Notes under the pieces: model-generated
Told to the model about the DNA's origin: nothing
What the model saw: only the letters and a program-made list of their open reading frames with translations
Database searches by the model: none
DNA from: CAZFOB01 sp964520325
GTDB lineage: Bacteria; Actinomycetota; JAICYB01
Assembly: GCA_964520325.1 (NCBI GenBank)
Contig: CAZFOB010000013.1
Span: forward strand, 1-64,000
DNA length: 64,000 bases
Reading direction: 5' to 3'
Shown: positions 7,935 to 17,223 of the stretch, piece after piece
Layout: the number at the start of each line of letters is the position of its first letter
How positions within the stretch are numbered: position 1 is the first letter of the stretch
Made by a program: the position numbers and the translations under genes

Positions 7935-10199
7935 TTATGAAGGACGTTTGCCCTGTGGTGGCGTCGGTGGGTATCCGTCGGTGTCGCATCGACCAGAAGG
8001 CGTGTCGTCGCAAGCCCCGTCCGACGGCTTGGGGTTCTTCGGTGCGTACTTCGCGTTGCCGCACCACGCGTTGTAGTTGGGTCCGCTCTTCTCCCAGTAT
8101 TTCGCGAGCTTGTCCGGCCACAGGTAGTAGTGACGCATGCAATCGGTGTACTCGACCCACCCGAGCTTGTTCTCGGGCTGTGGAGAGACGAACCCGGCTC
8201 TCCATCGCCACTCCGTCGCGTCCGGAATGAAGTAGAACCGGCCCTTTCCGGCACCGACGAGCGCCGGACGAGGGTCGGTGGTCGGACCACTGCCTCCGAA
8301 GCGCGTCTCCGGGTAGGCCTGGAGTCCGTTCGTTGCATTGGTCGGGGTCAGGTTCGGACCGGCGAACAGGATCCCCGCGATGAGCGGGAGTGCGCTGTAG
8401 TACAGCGTCACGATCGCCCCGGGAGCTTTGCAGTACGTCTCGTCGTGGTTCATACCGGCATCGGAGGACGGATCGCAGGCTTTGCCGCTATTCGGTGACT
8501 TCTTGTGCAGGTCGTGGTAGGCGTAGAACGGGTCGCCGGCTTCGTAACCGAACCCTCCCGGCACCCCGAGGTTGCTGATCCCGAAGCTCGTCTTGTCGAC
8601 CATGTCCGGCTCGTAGAGACGCTGCACCGTCGATGAGTCCATGTAGTTGGTCGGCGTGAAGACGAACTCCGGACGGTAGTCCTGGGCCTTCATCGAGATG
8701 ATGTGGAAGAGCGGCGCGACGAGGTCGAGCAGGTAGATCACCGACGTGATCCCCTCGACCTTGAACCGTACGGCGATGCTCGTCCCCTCGTCGGTCGCGC
8801 GTGACGGGTCGGGGTTGTAGGCGACCTCTGATGCGATGAGGTCCTTGCCGCAGTACTGCTTGATGAAGCCCTTCATCTCGTTGGCCAGGCCTTTGACCTG
8901 CTGGAAGTTGGGGTACAGGAGGCCGAACTTCCTCGGCTGTCCCTTGTATTGGGCGCTGTTCGTCGCGTTCTTACCTTGGACGCGCGTGCACAGCCAGCTC
9001 GCGTACTGGCGCATCTGGGACGTGCCGCTCGCGAACTGCGTCCAGACGAACGGCGCCCACTTCTTGTAGAGCGAATCGGATTCGGACAGCGTCCCGAAGT
9101 GCATTGGGCGCTTGTCCGGTGGGGCTTTGGCATTGAGCGCAGCCGCCATGTTGTAGGCGGATCGCGACAGAGCGTCGTCGTTGACGACAACGAACGGTTT
9201 GATGTCCTCGACGACCTTGATCGCGGCAGCTGTGGTGGTCTCAGGGCACTGGTAAGACCCACCGTCGATCAGGTCGTAGGCGATCCGGCGTCCGAAGAAG
9301 GGCTTCTTCGGATCGTTGCCCATCAGCTTGCGGATCTGGGGGAAAGCTTCGGCGCCTTCGAGCGCGCGCTTGTTGACGACGTCGATGAAGACCTTCGCCG
9401 CCTCCTGGAACTCGCTGCGTGCACCCGCCTGGTTCTTGGGCGTTGCGCGGTAAAACCGCGAGCTCGTCGCGAGGTTGGCTCCAGCCTGCTGGGCGAGCGT
9501 GAGCGTGTTCACCCCGCAACTCGATGCGTCGTAGGCGAACGTGAACTTGACCTCATCCTTCGTCACGCCCGTCCACGTGTTGGGGTTGCCGCCGGGCAGT
9601 GACGTCGATTGTGGCTTGATGAGCGCGCCGATCTTCAACGCTTGCACCCGGTCGGTCTCGGCGCTGTCGACGGCCGGATCGACCGCTCCCGGCACGTTCG
9701 GTGCTCCGCCCGGACCCGTTCCGCCGGTACCTGTCGTAGGCGCTGTCGATGTATCGACGGTGTCGTCGATGGTTCCGTCGACCGTTTCGGTGTTGTCGCC
9801 CGCGTCGGATGCGAGGTCGGCGGCGTCCCCGTCGTCGGAGGACGGCAGCGCGACCACCGCGGCGATCAGTGCGAGCACCAGGCCGATGCTGATGAGCGCG
9901 ATCTGCGTTTTGCGGTCGCGCATGTTGACCCGCTTGACCATCGCACGGAACGAGAACTCCACGTCTGTCTGCGGTGCGAGCGAAGAGGCCGCCTTCAGCG
10001 ACGGTGCTTCTCCGAGCGTTGGTGCCACGGCTGCAGCGCTGAGTGCGGCCGCCGGCTTGCGCGCGACCGGCTTGCGCGCGACCGGCTTGCGCGCGACCGG
10101 CTTGCGTGCGACCGGCTTCTTCTTCACGGTGCTCTTGGACTTCGCGGCAGGACGCCTGTTCGCGGACGAGCCACGACCCGGTGGTTTGCGTTTGCTCAT
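7935..10199 (-). CDS. Membrane-anchored ABC substrate-binding protein, cluster 1
   Basis: The 754-residue product is a very long relative of branched-chain amino acid (LIV-type) periplasmic binding proteins. It begins with a basic cytoplasmic tail (residues 1-50, with four PVARK repeats), then a single membrane helix at about 99-119, an acidic linker, and an extracytoplasmic domain from about 190 on with NTWTGVTKDEVKF, GIxSVIYLLD-like and FAGPNLTP segments. Its paralogue at 17224 is a lipoprotein, so the two copies use different anchors. ATG 10199 follows a good purine-rich site; an upstream open frame is rejected as unlike the paralogue. It is divergent from the permease gene. Ligand unknown. 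Confidence 0.8.
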   Translation of the reverse strand: MSKRKPPGRGSSANRRPAAKSKSTVKKKPVARKPVARKPVARKPVARKPAAALSAAAVAPTLGEAPSLKAASSLAPQTDVEFSFRAMVKRVNMRDRKTQIALISIGLVLALIAAVVALPSSDDGDAADLASDAGDNTETVDGTIDDTVDTSTAPTTGTGGTGPGGAPNVPGAVDPAVDSAETDRVQALKIGALIKPQSTSLPGGNPNTWTGVTKDEVKFTFAYDASSCGVNTLTLAQQAGANLATSSRFYRATPKNQAGARSEFQEAAKVFIDVVNKRALEGAEAFPQIRKLMGNDPKKPFFGRRIAYDLIDGGSYQCPETTTAAAIKVVEDIKPFVVVNDDALSRSAYNMAAALNAKAPPDKRPMHFGTLSESDSLYKKWAPFVWTQFASGTSQMRQYASWLCTRVQGKNATNSAQYKGQPRKFGLLYPNFQQVKGLANEMKGFIKQYCGKDLIASEVAYNPDPSRATDEGTSIAVRFKVEGITSVIYLLDLVAPLFHIISMKAQDYRPEFVFTPTNYMDSSTVQRLYEPDMVDKTSFGISNLGVPGGFGYEAGDPFYAYHDLHKKSPNSGKACDPSSDAGMNHDETYCKAPGAIVTLYYSALPLIAGILFAGPNLTPTNATNGLQAYPETRFGGSGPTTDPRPALVGAGKGRFYFIPDATEWRWRAGFVSPQPENKLGWVEYTDCMRHYYLWPDKLAKYWEKSGPNYNAWCGNAKYAPKNPKPSDGACDDTPSGRCDTDGYPPTPPQGKRPS
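10052..10111 (-). repeat. Four tandem 15-bp repeats encoding PVARK
   Basis: The unit ccggcttgcgcgcga is repeated at 10052, 10067, 10082 and 10097, the last with one change. On the minus strand it encodes four PVARK units in the basic cytoplasmic tail of the binding protein. The near-perfect DNA identity implies recent expansion by slippage. Confidence 0.9.
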
Positions 10200-10272
10200 G
10201 AGCGTTCGCCGGGTCCCCGTGACCCAGCGCTCACCTCCTCCCCGCAGGATACAGCGTGAGTTTGGGTTCGCA

Positions 10273-10301
10273 TTGACGCGCGAGTCAAGTCCTCGCAGAA
10301 T
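10273..10301 (+). promoter_or_regulatory. Promoter with TTGAC-N6-GTCAA dyad, cluster 1
   Basis: TTGAC at 10273-10277 and GTCAA at 10284-10288 form an inverted repeat. The same TTGACG can serve as a -35 box, with CAGAAT at 10296-10301 seventeen bases further on. The same layout is found at 19385-19413 before the paralogous permease, which suggests a conserved promoter with an operator in its spacer. Confidence 0.6.
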
Positions 10302-10375
10302 CGAGGGCACCGAGCGGGGCCCTCGGCACCGCCACGACCGACGCTCTCGCCAGGCTCTCGAGGGAGGCCGCACGT

Positions 10376-12508
10376 ATGCGAACACGCCAGCTCACCACGT
10401 CGGTCGGCGCGTTCGTTCTTGGATTCATCGTCATCGTCCTGTGCGGGAAGGTCGTGTTCCCGCAGCTTGGGGATACCACAGCGGTGCCCAACGGCCTCTA
10501 CCTCCAGGGGCTGGTCGTCGGATTGCTCGGCGCGCTCCTCGCCATCGGCCTGGTGCTCGTCTATCGAGCGAACAGGATCATCAACTTCGCGCAGGGCGAG
10601 CTCGGGGCGTTCGCGGCGACGATGGCCGCGCAGCTGTACCAGGTGTACCACGTGCCCTATTTCCTCTCGGTGCTCGCGGGTCTGGTCGCCACGGTCTTGT
10701 CGAGCCTGCTCATCGAGGTGGGGATCGTGCGCCGTTTCTCGAAGGCTCCGCGGCTGATCCTGACGGTCGCAACGATCGGTGTCGCCCAGATCCTCGGGTT
10801 CGTCGAGATCGCGATGCCGGCCTTGCTCAACGAGAACGTCGATCGTGAGCGGTTCCGGACCACGCTCGAGAGCCCGATCGGACTCGGGTTCTCCTTCGGC
10901 AACGTTCAGTTCACCGCCGATCACTTCGTCGTCCTCGTCGTGACTCCGATCGTGCTGGTCGGTCTCGCGTTGTTCTTCCAATTCACCCGCTACGGCGTCG
11001 CGGCGCGCGCGACCGCGGAGAACTCCGAGCGCGCGCGCTTGCTCGGTATCCGCGTGAGCCGGGTGTCGCTCATCGTGTGGGCGCTGGCCGGGTTGCTTTC
11101 CGCCATCACCGCTATCCTGCGGGCCCCGGTGCTGGGATTCACACTCGGTGCCATCGCCGGACCGGGACTCTTGCTGAGAGCGCTCGCGGCGGCCGTGATC
11201 GCTCGCATGGAAAGCCTTCCCGTCACCGTCGCGGCGTCCGTCCTGCTCACCATGGCGGAGCAGACCATCTTCTACTCGTGGGGTCAGTCGGGAGCCGGCG
11301 AGGGGTTCCTGCTCGCGGTCATCGTCGTCGCGCTCCTCGTGCAGAGCAACAAGCTCGGCCGCGTCGATCTCGGCGCCTCGACGTGGCGGGCGGTACAGGA
11401 GGTTCGCCGCATACCAACCGAGCTGCGCCGTGTGCGCGAAGTCGTGCTCGCCCGGTTCGCCACCTTCAGTGTCGTCGGAGCCTTCGCTATCTTCCTCCCG
11501 TTCTTCCTGAGCGGCAGTAAGGCGAACTTGGCCTCGGCGATCCTGATCTACGGGATGATCGGCATCTCGATCGTGATGCTCACCGGGTGGAGTGGGAACG
11601 TCTCGCTCGGACACTGGGCGTTCGTTGGTGTCGGCGCGCTGATCGCCGGAAAGCTCGCGAGCCAGGCATCGCCGCTTCCGTTCTTCCTGACGCTGTTGAT
11701 CTCGGGACTCATCGGTGCCGCGGTCGCGATGATCATCGGACTGCCTGCGCTGCGGATCCGCGGACTCTTCCTCGGAGTCACGACGCTCGCATTCGCGGTT
11801 GTGGCATACAGCTGGTTCTTCCAGTGGAGCTTGCTCACGCCTGAGGGCGCGATCCCGCGTCCGCAGATCTTCGGCAGGATCGACATCACGTCGGAGTTCG
11901 CCTACTACTACGTGTGTCTCGTCGGGCTGATCCTCACCGCCATCGCCGGATCGAACCTGCGCCGCACGCGAACCGGGCGCAACTTCATCGCGCTACGTGA
12001 CAACGAGCTCCATGCGCAGGCGCTCGGCGTACGTCCGGTGCGCGCGAAGCTGGCCGCGTTCGCGATCTCCGGGTTCTTCGCAGCTCTGGCCGGCGCGCTC
12101 TACGCCTACCACCAGCAGGCGCTCCGCTTCGACCGGTTCCCCGCGGAGTTCTCCCTCGCGCTCTTCGCGATGGTCGTGATCGGTGGTATGGGGTCGATGA
12201 CCGGCGCCATCATCGGCGCGGTGTACCTCCGCGGGGTGCAGTTCTTCCTCCCGGCCGAGTTCCAGCTGCTGGCCACCGGCGTCGGCATGTTGATCTTGCT
12301 GATCGTCTTCCCCGCGGGCTTAGGTCAGATCGTCTTCAATTGGCGCGATCGGTACCTGCGCTGGGTCGCGGTGCGCAACGACCTGATCGTGCCGAGCCTG
12401 TTGGCCGACCGTCGGGTGGACGAGGGCATGCTCGAAGCGGCCGCCGAGGGGCGGACCGTCGAGTTCGAAGACCTTGCCCCCGCGATGATCGGCGGAGACC
12501 GTCCGTGA
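10376..12508 (+). CDS. LivH-LivM fused branched-chain amino acid-type ABC permease, cluster 1
   Basis: This 710-residue membrane protein joins two permease units that are usually separate. Residues about 1-330 match LivH (NGLYLQGLVVGLLGALLAIGLVLVYRANRIINFAQGELGA is the classic start), and about 365-670 match LivM (GWSGNVSLGHWAFVGVGAL, IGLPALRIRGLFLGVTTLAFAV, GSMTGAIIGAVYL). It should form the whole transmembrane channel of an importer. ATG 10376 has an AGGGAGG site about nine bases upstream. The TGA overlaps the GTG of the next gene. The paralogue at 19464 has the same fusion. The transported ligand is unknown. Confidence 0.88.
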   Translation: MRTRQLTTSVGAFVLGFIVIVLCGKVVFPQLGDTTAVPNGLYLQGLVVGLLGALLAIGLVLVYRANRIINFAQGELGAFAATMAAQLYQVYHVPYFLSVLAGLVATVLSSLLIEVGIVRRFSKAPRLILTVATIGVAQILGFVEIAMPALLNENVDRERFRTTLESPIGLGFSFGNVQFTADHFVVLVVTPIVLVGLALFFQFTRYGVAARATAENSERARLLGIRVSRVSLIVWALAGLLSAITAILRAPVLGFTLGAIAGPGLLLRALAAAVIARMESLPVTVAASVLLTMAEQTIFYSWGQSGAGEGFLLAVIVVALLVQSNKLGRVDLGASTWRAVQEVRRIPTELRRVREVVLARFATFSVVGAFAIFLPFFLSGSKANLASAILIYGMIGISIVMLTGWSGNVSLGHWAFVGVGALIAGKLASQASPLPFFLTLLISGLIGAAVAMIIGLPALRIRGLFLGVTTLAFAVVAYSWFFQWSLLTPEGAIPRPQIFGRIDITSEFAYYYVCLVGLILTAIAGSNLRRTRTGRNFIALRDNELHAQALGVRPVRAKLAAFAISGFFAALAGALYAYHQQALRFDRFPAEFSLALFAMVVIGGMGSMTGAIIGAVYLRGVQFFLPAEFQLLATGVGMLILLIVFPAGLGQIVFNWRDRYLRWVAVRNDLIVPSLLADRRVDEGMLEAAAEGRTVEFEDLAPAMIGGDRP

Positions 12509-15500
12509 GCACAACGAAACCGCGAGCGCCGAAAGCGAAGCCGAAAGCCAAGCCCAAAACTGGAGCCGCGAAGTCCAAGGCCGCCGCGACGTCCGTTGTC
12601 ACCGAACCGGCCAAGGCGCGGATCTCTCAGGGGAGGCCGCGGGCGCTCCGGGCATGGATCTACAACAAGCTCGTTCCCGATCTACAGGGCTATCCGGCGT
12701 TCCCGCTGCTCATCCTCTTCGCACTGAACCTCGTCGACGAGTTCGACATCCAAGCGTTCGCGATCCTCGGGCCGAACATCAAGGACGCGTTCGGGCTGTC
12801 GAATGCGGGCCTCGGCGGTTTGCGCGCGGCCGCCGCGCTTGCCGGGCTCTTCATCCCGATCATCGGATTCCTCGGAGACCGAAGCAACCGTGTGCGGCTC
12901 GCCTGGATCGGCGCCGCCGTGTGGGGGTGCTTCGCGATCGGGACGGGACTCGTACCAGCGACGATGGTCGGGCTCCTCGCGTTCATGCGGTTCGGATCGG
13001 GGACGGCGAAACTTGTGAACGGACCGGTCCATACGTCGCTGCTTGCCGACTACTATCCGCCCCAGATCCGCGGACGGGTTTTCGGCTTCCATCGGTCTGG
13101 GGACGCGTGGGCGGCGATCCTTGGTCCCGCGCTCGCCGGCCTCATCGCGTACGCACTGGGGTGGCGCTATGCGTTCTTCTTGCTCGCGATCCCCACGTTC
13201 TTCTTCGTGTGGCTGACGCTCCGACTCAAGGAACCGGTTCGCGGGATCACGGATGATCCGGACGCCGCGACGGAGGTTGCGCAGGAAGACGCGGTTCCCT
13301 TCGCGCGCGCCGTCCGGTGGCTGTATTCGGTGCCAACGCTCAAGCGCATGTTCGTTGGTGCGTTTTGCACCGGCCTCGGCGGGATCGCGTACGGCACGTA
13401 TTCGTCGGTGTACCTCGACGAGGTTTTCAAGGTCGACGAGCTCGGACGCGGCATCATCGCCTCGGCGGGCGCGCCGTTCGCGCTCGTTGCGTTCGTGATC
13501 GGGGGCCGGATCACCGACCGCCTCATCCGGACCAAGACGATGGCCCACGTCACGATGTTCTTCGGGTTCTCGATCGTCGGTCTCGCGGTGACGCTCCTGC
13601 TGTACGCGCTGGCCCCGGCGCTGTGGGTTGCGATCTTGCTAACCCTACCGATCGGGTTCTTCCTGTCGGTGTGGGTGCCGCCGTACCTCGCGATCCTCGG
13701 CTTCACGTCGCCGGCTCGGATCCGGTCGATGGGGTTCAGCTACGCAGGGTTCTTCTTCACGCTCGGCATCATCGGCCTCGTGCCGATCGGCGCGATCGCC
13801 GACGCCAACGGTGTGCGCACCGGCCTCGTCGTGAGCGCGATCATCCTCGCGCTGGGCGGTCTCGTGCACGCCTCCGCCGCGAAATTCACGAACGCGGACA
13901 TCAACCGCGCGATGAGTGTCCTGCAGACCGAAGCGCAGCTGCGGAATCAGCGTCAGTCCCATCTCGACGGGGGCTCGCGTGCGTTGCTGATGGTGCAGTC
14001 GGCGGACGTCGCCTACGACGACACGCAGGTCCTGTTCGGCGTCGATTTCGATGTGCAGGAGGGTGAGCTGGTCGCCTTGCTCGGCACCAACGGTGCCGGC
14101 AAGTCGACGCTCCTCAAAGCGATCTCCGGTCTCGTACACCCGCGCCAAGGCGCGGTGTACTTCGACGGCAAAGACATCACGCACCTCGAGCCGGAGGAAT
14201 GCGCTGCGCTCGGGATCATCCTCATGCCGGGCGGGAAATCGGTCTTTCCGACATTGACGGTGAAGGAGAACCTCGACCTGGCGGCCTGGCTGTACGACAA
14301 GGACAAGGAGTACGTCGCCGGAGCCATGACCCGCGTGTTCGAGATCTTCCCGATCTTGCGCGACCGCCTCGAGCAGCAGGCCGGAAGTCTCTCCGGCGGC
14401 GAGCAGCAGATGCTCTCGCTTGCCCAAGCGTTCATCGCGAAGCCGAAGCTACTGATGATCGATGAGCTGTCACTGGGGCTGGCGCCGCTGATCGTCCAGC
14501 AGCTTCTCCGGATCGTCGAGGAGATCCACACCCGGGGCACGACCGTCATCCTTGTCGAGCAATCGGTGAACGTGGCGCTGACCGTGGCCAAGCACGCGTA
14601 TTTCATGGAGAAGGGCGAGATCCGCTTCAACGGTTCCACTTCCGAGCTTCTCGGACGCAGAGACATCCTTCGGTCGGTCTTCCTCGAAGGGGCCGGGACA
14701 GTGACGGGCGCAGCGAGTCGGAGCGACTCGGTGAGGGCCTCTCGCGTGAAGGCGGCCAGTTCTCCCGCCCCTGCATCGACGGACGTCATCCTCGAGGTGA
14801 AGTCCGTCGGTGTGCGGTTCGGCGGCATCGTTGCCGTCAACGACGTCAGCTTCGACGTTCGTCAGGGACTGATCCTTGGGCTCATCGGTCCGAACGGTGC
14901 GGGCAAGACGACGCTCTTCGACGCGATCTGCGGATTCGTGACCCCCAATGAGGGCAGGATCGTGATGGCCGGTCGCGACATCACTTCCATGCCGTCGGCC
15001 GAGCGATCGCGCGTCGGGCTGGGGCGTTCGTTCCAGGACGCGAGGCTGTTCGGTTCCCTGACGGTCACCGAGACGCTCGCGTGTGCGCTCGAGCGCAAGA
15101 TCCGCGCGGAGGGACCCGTGTCATCGGTGCTCGGGATGCCTTGGGTGTGGGCGTCGGAGCGGTTGGTCAACCGCCGCGTCGATGAGCTCGTTGGCTTGCT
15201 CGGCCTTGGAGCGTTCCGTGACAAGTTCATCTCGGAGCTGTCGACTGGTTCGCGCCGCATCGTGGATCTTGCGTGCGTGCTCGCGCACCAACCAACAGTC
15301 CTGTTGCTGGACGAGCCGTCGTCCGGCATCGCGCAGCGTGAGACCGAAGCGCTCGGGCCGCTACTTCGGCGGGTTCAGGAGGCAACCGACTGCACGATGT
15401 TGCTCATCGAACACGACATGCCGCTGGTGACGAGCATCGCCGACGAGCTGATCGCGCTCGAGACCGGCAGCGTCATCGCGCGAGGGACTCCGAGCGAGGT

Positions 15501-15648
15501 CACCAACGACCCGTTGGTGGTGGAGGCGTACCTCGGAACCGACGACCGCATCGTCGCGCGTTCGGGAGCTGTGGCGAAGAAGCGATCGCCGGGTCGCAGG
15601 AAGAAGGCCTCCAGCCGAAAGGCCTCGCCCGGCCGCGCGCGTGGCTGA
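12505..15648 (+). CDS. MFS carrier-LivF-LivG triple fusion protein, cluster 1
   Basis: The 1047-residue product has four parts. Residues 1-45 are a Lys/Pro/Ala-rich basic tail. Residues about 50-465 are a full MFS carrier with about 12 helices and a GDRSNR loop. Residues about 495-735 are a LivF-type ATPase (Walker A GTNGAGKST at 527, LSGGEQQ, LLMIDELSLGL). Residues about 760-1005 are a LivG-type ATPase (Walker A GPNGAGKTT at 795, signature changed to LSTGSRR, LLLDEPSSG). A second basic tail ends it. GTG 12505 overlaps the permease stop; the open frame upstream is rejected. In cluster 2 the LivG part is a separate gene, so both states exist side by side. Confidence 0.85.
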   Translation: MSTTKPRAPKAKPKAKPKTGAAKSKAAATSVVTEPAKARISQGRPRALRAWIYNKLVPDLQGYPAFPLLILFALNLVDEFDIQAFAILGPNIKDAFGLSNAGLGGLRAAAALAGLFIPIIGFLGDRSNRVRLAWIGAAVWGCFAIGTGLVPATMVGLLAFMRFGSGTAKLVNGPVHTSLLADYYPPQIRGRVFGFHRSGDAWAAILGPALAGLIAYALGWRYAFFLLAIPTFFFVWLTLRLKEPVRGITDDPDAATEVAQEDAVPFARAVRWLYSVPTLKRMFVGAFCTGLGGIAYGTYSSVYLDEVFKVDELGRGIIASAGAPFALVAFVIGGRITDRLIRTKTMAHVTMFFGFSIVGLAVTLLLYALAPALWVAILLTLPIGFFLSVWVPPYLAILGFTSPARIRSMGFSYAGFFFTLGIIGLVPIGAIADANGVRTGLVVSAIILALGGLVHASAAKFTNADINRAMSVLQTEAQLRNQRQSHLDGGSRALLMVQSADVAYDDTQVLFGVDFDVQEGELVALLGTNGAGKSTLLKAISGLVHPRQGAVYFDGKDITHLEPEECAALGIILMPGGKSVFPTLTVKENLDLAAWLYDKDKEYVAGAMTRVFEIFPILRDRLEQQAGSLSGGEQQMLSLAQAFIAKPKLLMIDELSLGLAPLIVQQLLRIVEEIHTRGTTVILVEQSVNVALTVAKHAYFMEKGEIRFNGSTSELLGRRDILRSVFLEGAGTVTGAASRSDSVRASRVKAASSPAPASTDVILEVKSVGVRFGGIVAVNDVSFDVRQGLILGLIGPNGAGKTTLFDAICGFVTPNEGRIVMAGRDITSMPSAERSRVGLGRSFQDARLFGSLTVTETLACALERKIRAEGPVSSVLGMPWVWASERLVNRRVDELVGLLGLGAFRDKFISELSTGSRRIVDLACVLAHQPTVLLLDEPSSGIAQRETEALGPLLRRVQEATDCTMLLIEHDMPLVTSIADELIALETGSVIARGTPSEVTNDPLVVEAYLGTDDRIVARSGAVAKKRSPGRRKKASSRKASPGRARG

Positions 15649-16699
15649 GTACCGCACGCGCATCTTCGCCTGTGGCCTGGCACTCGGAGCTGTCGCCGGC
15701 ATCGGGTTCCTGATCGTGACGGGTTCTGTCGTCGACGGGATCGAGCCCGTTCAGCAGCTCGAGGGATATCGCGTCGGCTACCGCGTCGATGACCGATCGG
15801 GTACGGAACCTCAGGTGCGCAGGCAGACCCTCGAAGTCGGACGTCCGTACGACGCACGTATCGAAGAGGGCCGGAGTGCGTCGATCTCGTCGGGGCGTGT
15901 GCAGAACCGGGAGTATTCGTGGGAGCTCGGTGAAGATGGCGAACCGCGCTTCGGCAGCCGACGACCTCCGGGTGCTCCCGCGCGCGACATCTCGTACGCG
16001 GCGCTCACCGACGCGGCGGCGGCCGGCGCGATCGCGGCTGTCGGCCGCGGCGAATCTCTCGGCCGCACGTGCACGTGGTTCGTCTCGGAGAACCCGTTCC
16101 CGCAGCCGCTGACGCCGGCGACCAAGCTCAGCCGCACCGAGACGTGCGTCGATCCCGCCGGGGTCATGCTCCGCGAAGTGTGGACGATCAGCGCCAAGTT
16201 GGTCCGTTCGATCGACGCGGTGACCTTCGAGGACAAGCGTCCGTCGAAGAAGCGATTCCTCACAGGCAAGAAGCCATCGAAGCGCAACGTCAGTCAACCC
16301 GACGCATCGAACCTGGTCGACGCGCAGATCGTGGTTGCGGACGATGTCGACGTGGGCAGACCGAAGATCCGGCTCCAGAAGCCTGCGGGCTGGAAGACCG
16401 ATCGTTCTTCGGTGGTCGTGCAGGCGGCGCCCGGCGCCGCACAGCCCTCCCAGTTCACCTCGACCGCATATGTCAGGGGTTCGGACATCGTCGTCGTCGA
16501 TCTCGGCTTGCGTCCCGAGGTCGCTCCACCCTGGGCGAGCGACGAAGGTCGGCCCGTTGCGTTCGGTGACGACGACGCGCGGATCGTCTACAGCGCCGAC
16601 CGGATCGAGCTTCGCATCATCACCCGGTCGGGCTTCGCTCGGATCCTCGCTCGGAGTCGGTCGAGCATGCTCTCGTTCAGTACGCGACTGAACCTTTAG
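15641..16699 (+). CDS. Predicted membrane-anchored exported protein, unknown family
   Basis: This 352-residue protein starts at GTG 15641, overlapping the end of the triple fusion by eight bases, so it is probably the last gene of transporter operon 1. A hydrophobic helix at about residues 8-28 acts as anchor or uncleaved signal. The rest is polar with no family I recognise; a Cys pair (TCTW... ETCVDP) could form a disulfide outside the cell. Cluster 2 has no counterpart. A role in the transport system is inferred only from position. Confidence 0.6.
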   Translation: MAEYRTRIFACGLALGAVAGIGFLIVTGSVVDGIEPVQQLEGYRVGYRVDDRSGTEPQVRRQTLEVGRPYDARIEEGRSASISSGRVQNREYSWELGEDGEPRFGSRRPPGAPARDISYAALTDAAAAGAIAAVGRGESLGRTCTWFVSENPFPQPLTPATKLSRTETCVDPAGVMLREVWTISAKLVRSIDAVTFEDKRPSKKRFLTGKKPSKRNVSQPDASNLVDAQIVVADDVDVGRPKIRLQKPAGWKTDRSSVVVQAAPGAAQPSQFTSTAYVRGSDIVVVDLGLRPEVAPPWASDEGRPVAFGDDDARIVYSADRIELRIITRSGFARILARSRSSMLSFSTRLNL

Positions 16700-16701
16700 T
16701 T

Positions 16702-17154
16702 TTAGTCGTCCGCCGGGAGGTACTCGAAGCGGACTGGTACCCGAGCGCCGTCTTGACCCAACACGAAGAGCTTCCCTCGCTCCGGATCGGGGCAGGCGGT
16801 CTTGCTCGATACGACGGCCACCACCATGTGGTCCTTCCCGCGGTGGTAGGTGGTAGTGCCGTACTGATCGTTCGAGTACGTGACGCCCCATCCGGGAGCA
16901 ACGTCAACGGATGAGATGTCGGGGTAGTTCTCGCTGATCCAACCCTTCCGGTGCTCGACCGCCCAGCGAACGGATGAGAGCGAGGTCGCCGCTTGCTCCG
17001 GGATGTCAGCGATCCCGTGGCGTTTCAGCTGTGCGTCGGTCATCTTTGCCGGCTCGAACTGCCCAGGACAATCCGTGGTTTGCGCGCGCGTCGTGCAACC
17101 GACGAATGAGAGGACGATGACGCAGATCACGGTCTTCACTGTCGCGAATCCCAC
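16702..17154 (-). CDS. Small predicted lipoprotein
   Basis: The product has up to 150 residues. A short hydrophobic segment ends in SFVGC, a lipobox with Cys at about residue 20, so it should be secreted and lipid-anchored. The mature part (CPGQFEPAKM..., RGKLFVLGQDGARVPVRFEYLPADD) matches no family I know. GTG 17154 and GTG 17139 are both plausible; the latter gives a typical 15-residue signal. It lies just past the terminator of the second binding-protein gene, so it needs its own promoter or read-through. Confidence 0.55.
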   Translation of the reverse strand: MGFATVKTVICVIVLSFVGCTTRAQTTDCPGQFEPAKMTDAQLKRHGIADIPEQAATSLSSVRWAVEHRKGWISENYPDISSVDVAPGWGVTYSNDQYGTTTYHRGKDHMVVAVVSSKTACPDPERGKLFVLGQDGARVPVRFEYLPADD

Positions 17155-17159
17155 TCCAG

Positions 17160-17212
17160 AAAGGCGGAAACCCGGGCCGGTTGGGGGCGGCCCGGGTTTC
17201 CGGGATGGGGCT
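17160..17212 (-). terminator. Hairpin terminator, copy 2
   Basis: Perfect 13-base arms GGAAACCCGGGCC (17166-17178) and GGCCCGGGTTTCC (17189-17201) flank a ten-base loop. On the minus strand it follows the binding-protein gene ending at 17224 and is trailed by TTT. It differs by one base in 53 from the copy at 7858-7910. Confidence 0.78.
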
Positions 17213-17223
17213 TGGTCAGCTCG

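Noticed and set aside
10052..10111. Short tandem repeats considered as CRISPR
   Set aside because: The units are 15 bases without spacers and encode PVARK in frame in a protein.
10196..11614. Long minus-strand open frame opposite the LivHM permease
   Set aside because: It is rich in Arg, Glu, Asp and His as expected for the antisense of a GC-rich membrane protein gene, and has no family motif.
12340..12504. Upstream extension of the triple-fusion gene
   Set aside because: It overlaps the permease gene out of frame, and GTG 12505 forms the usual four-base overlap and matches the cluster 2 start.
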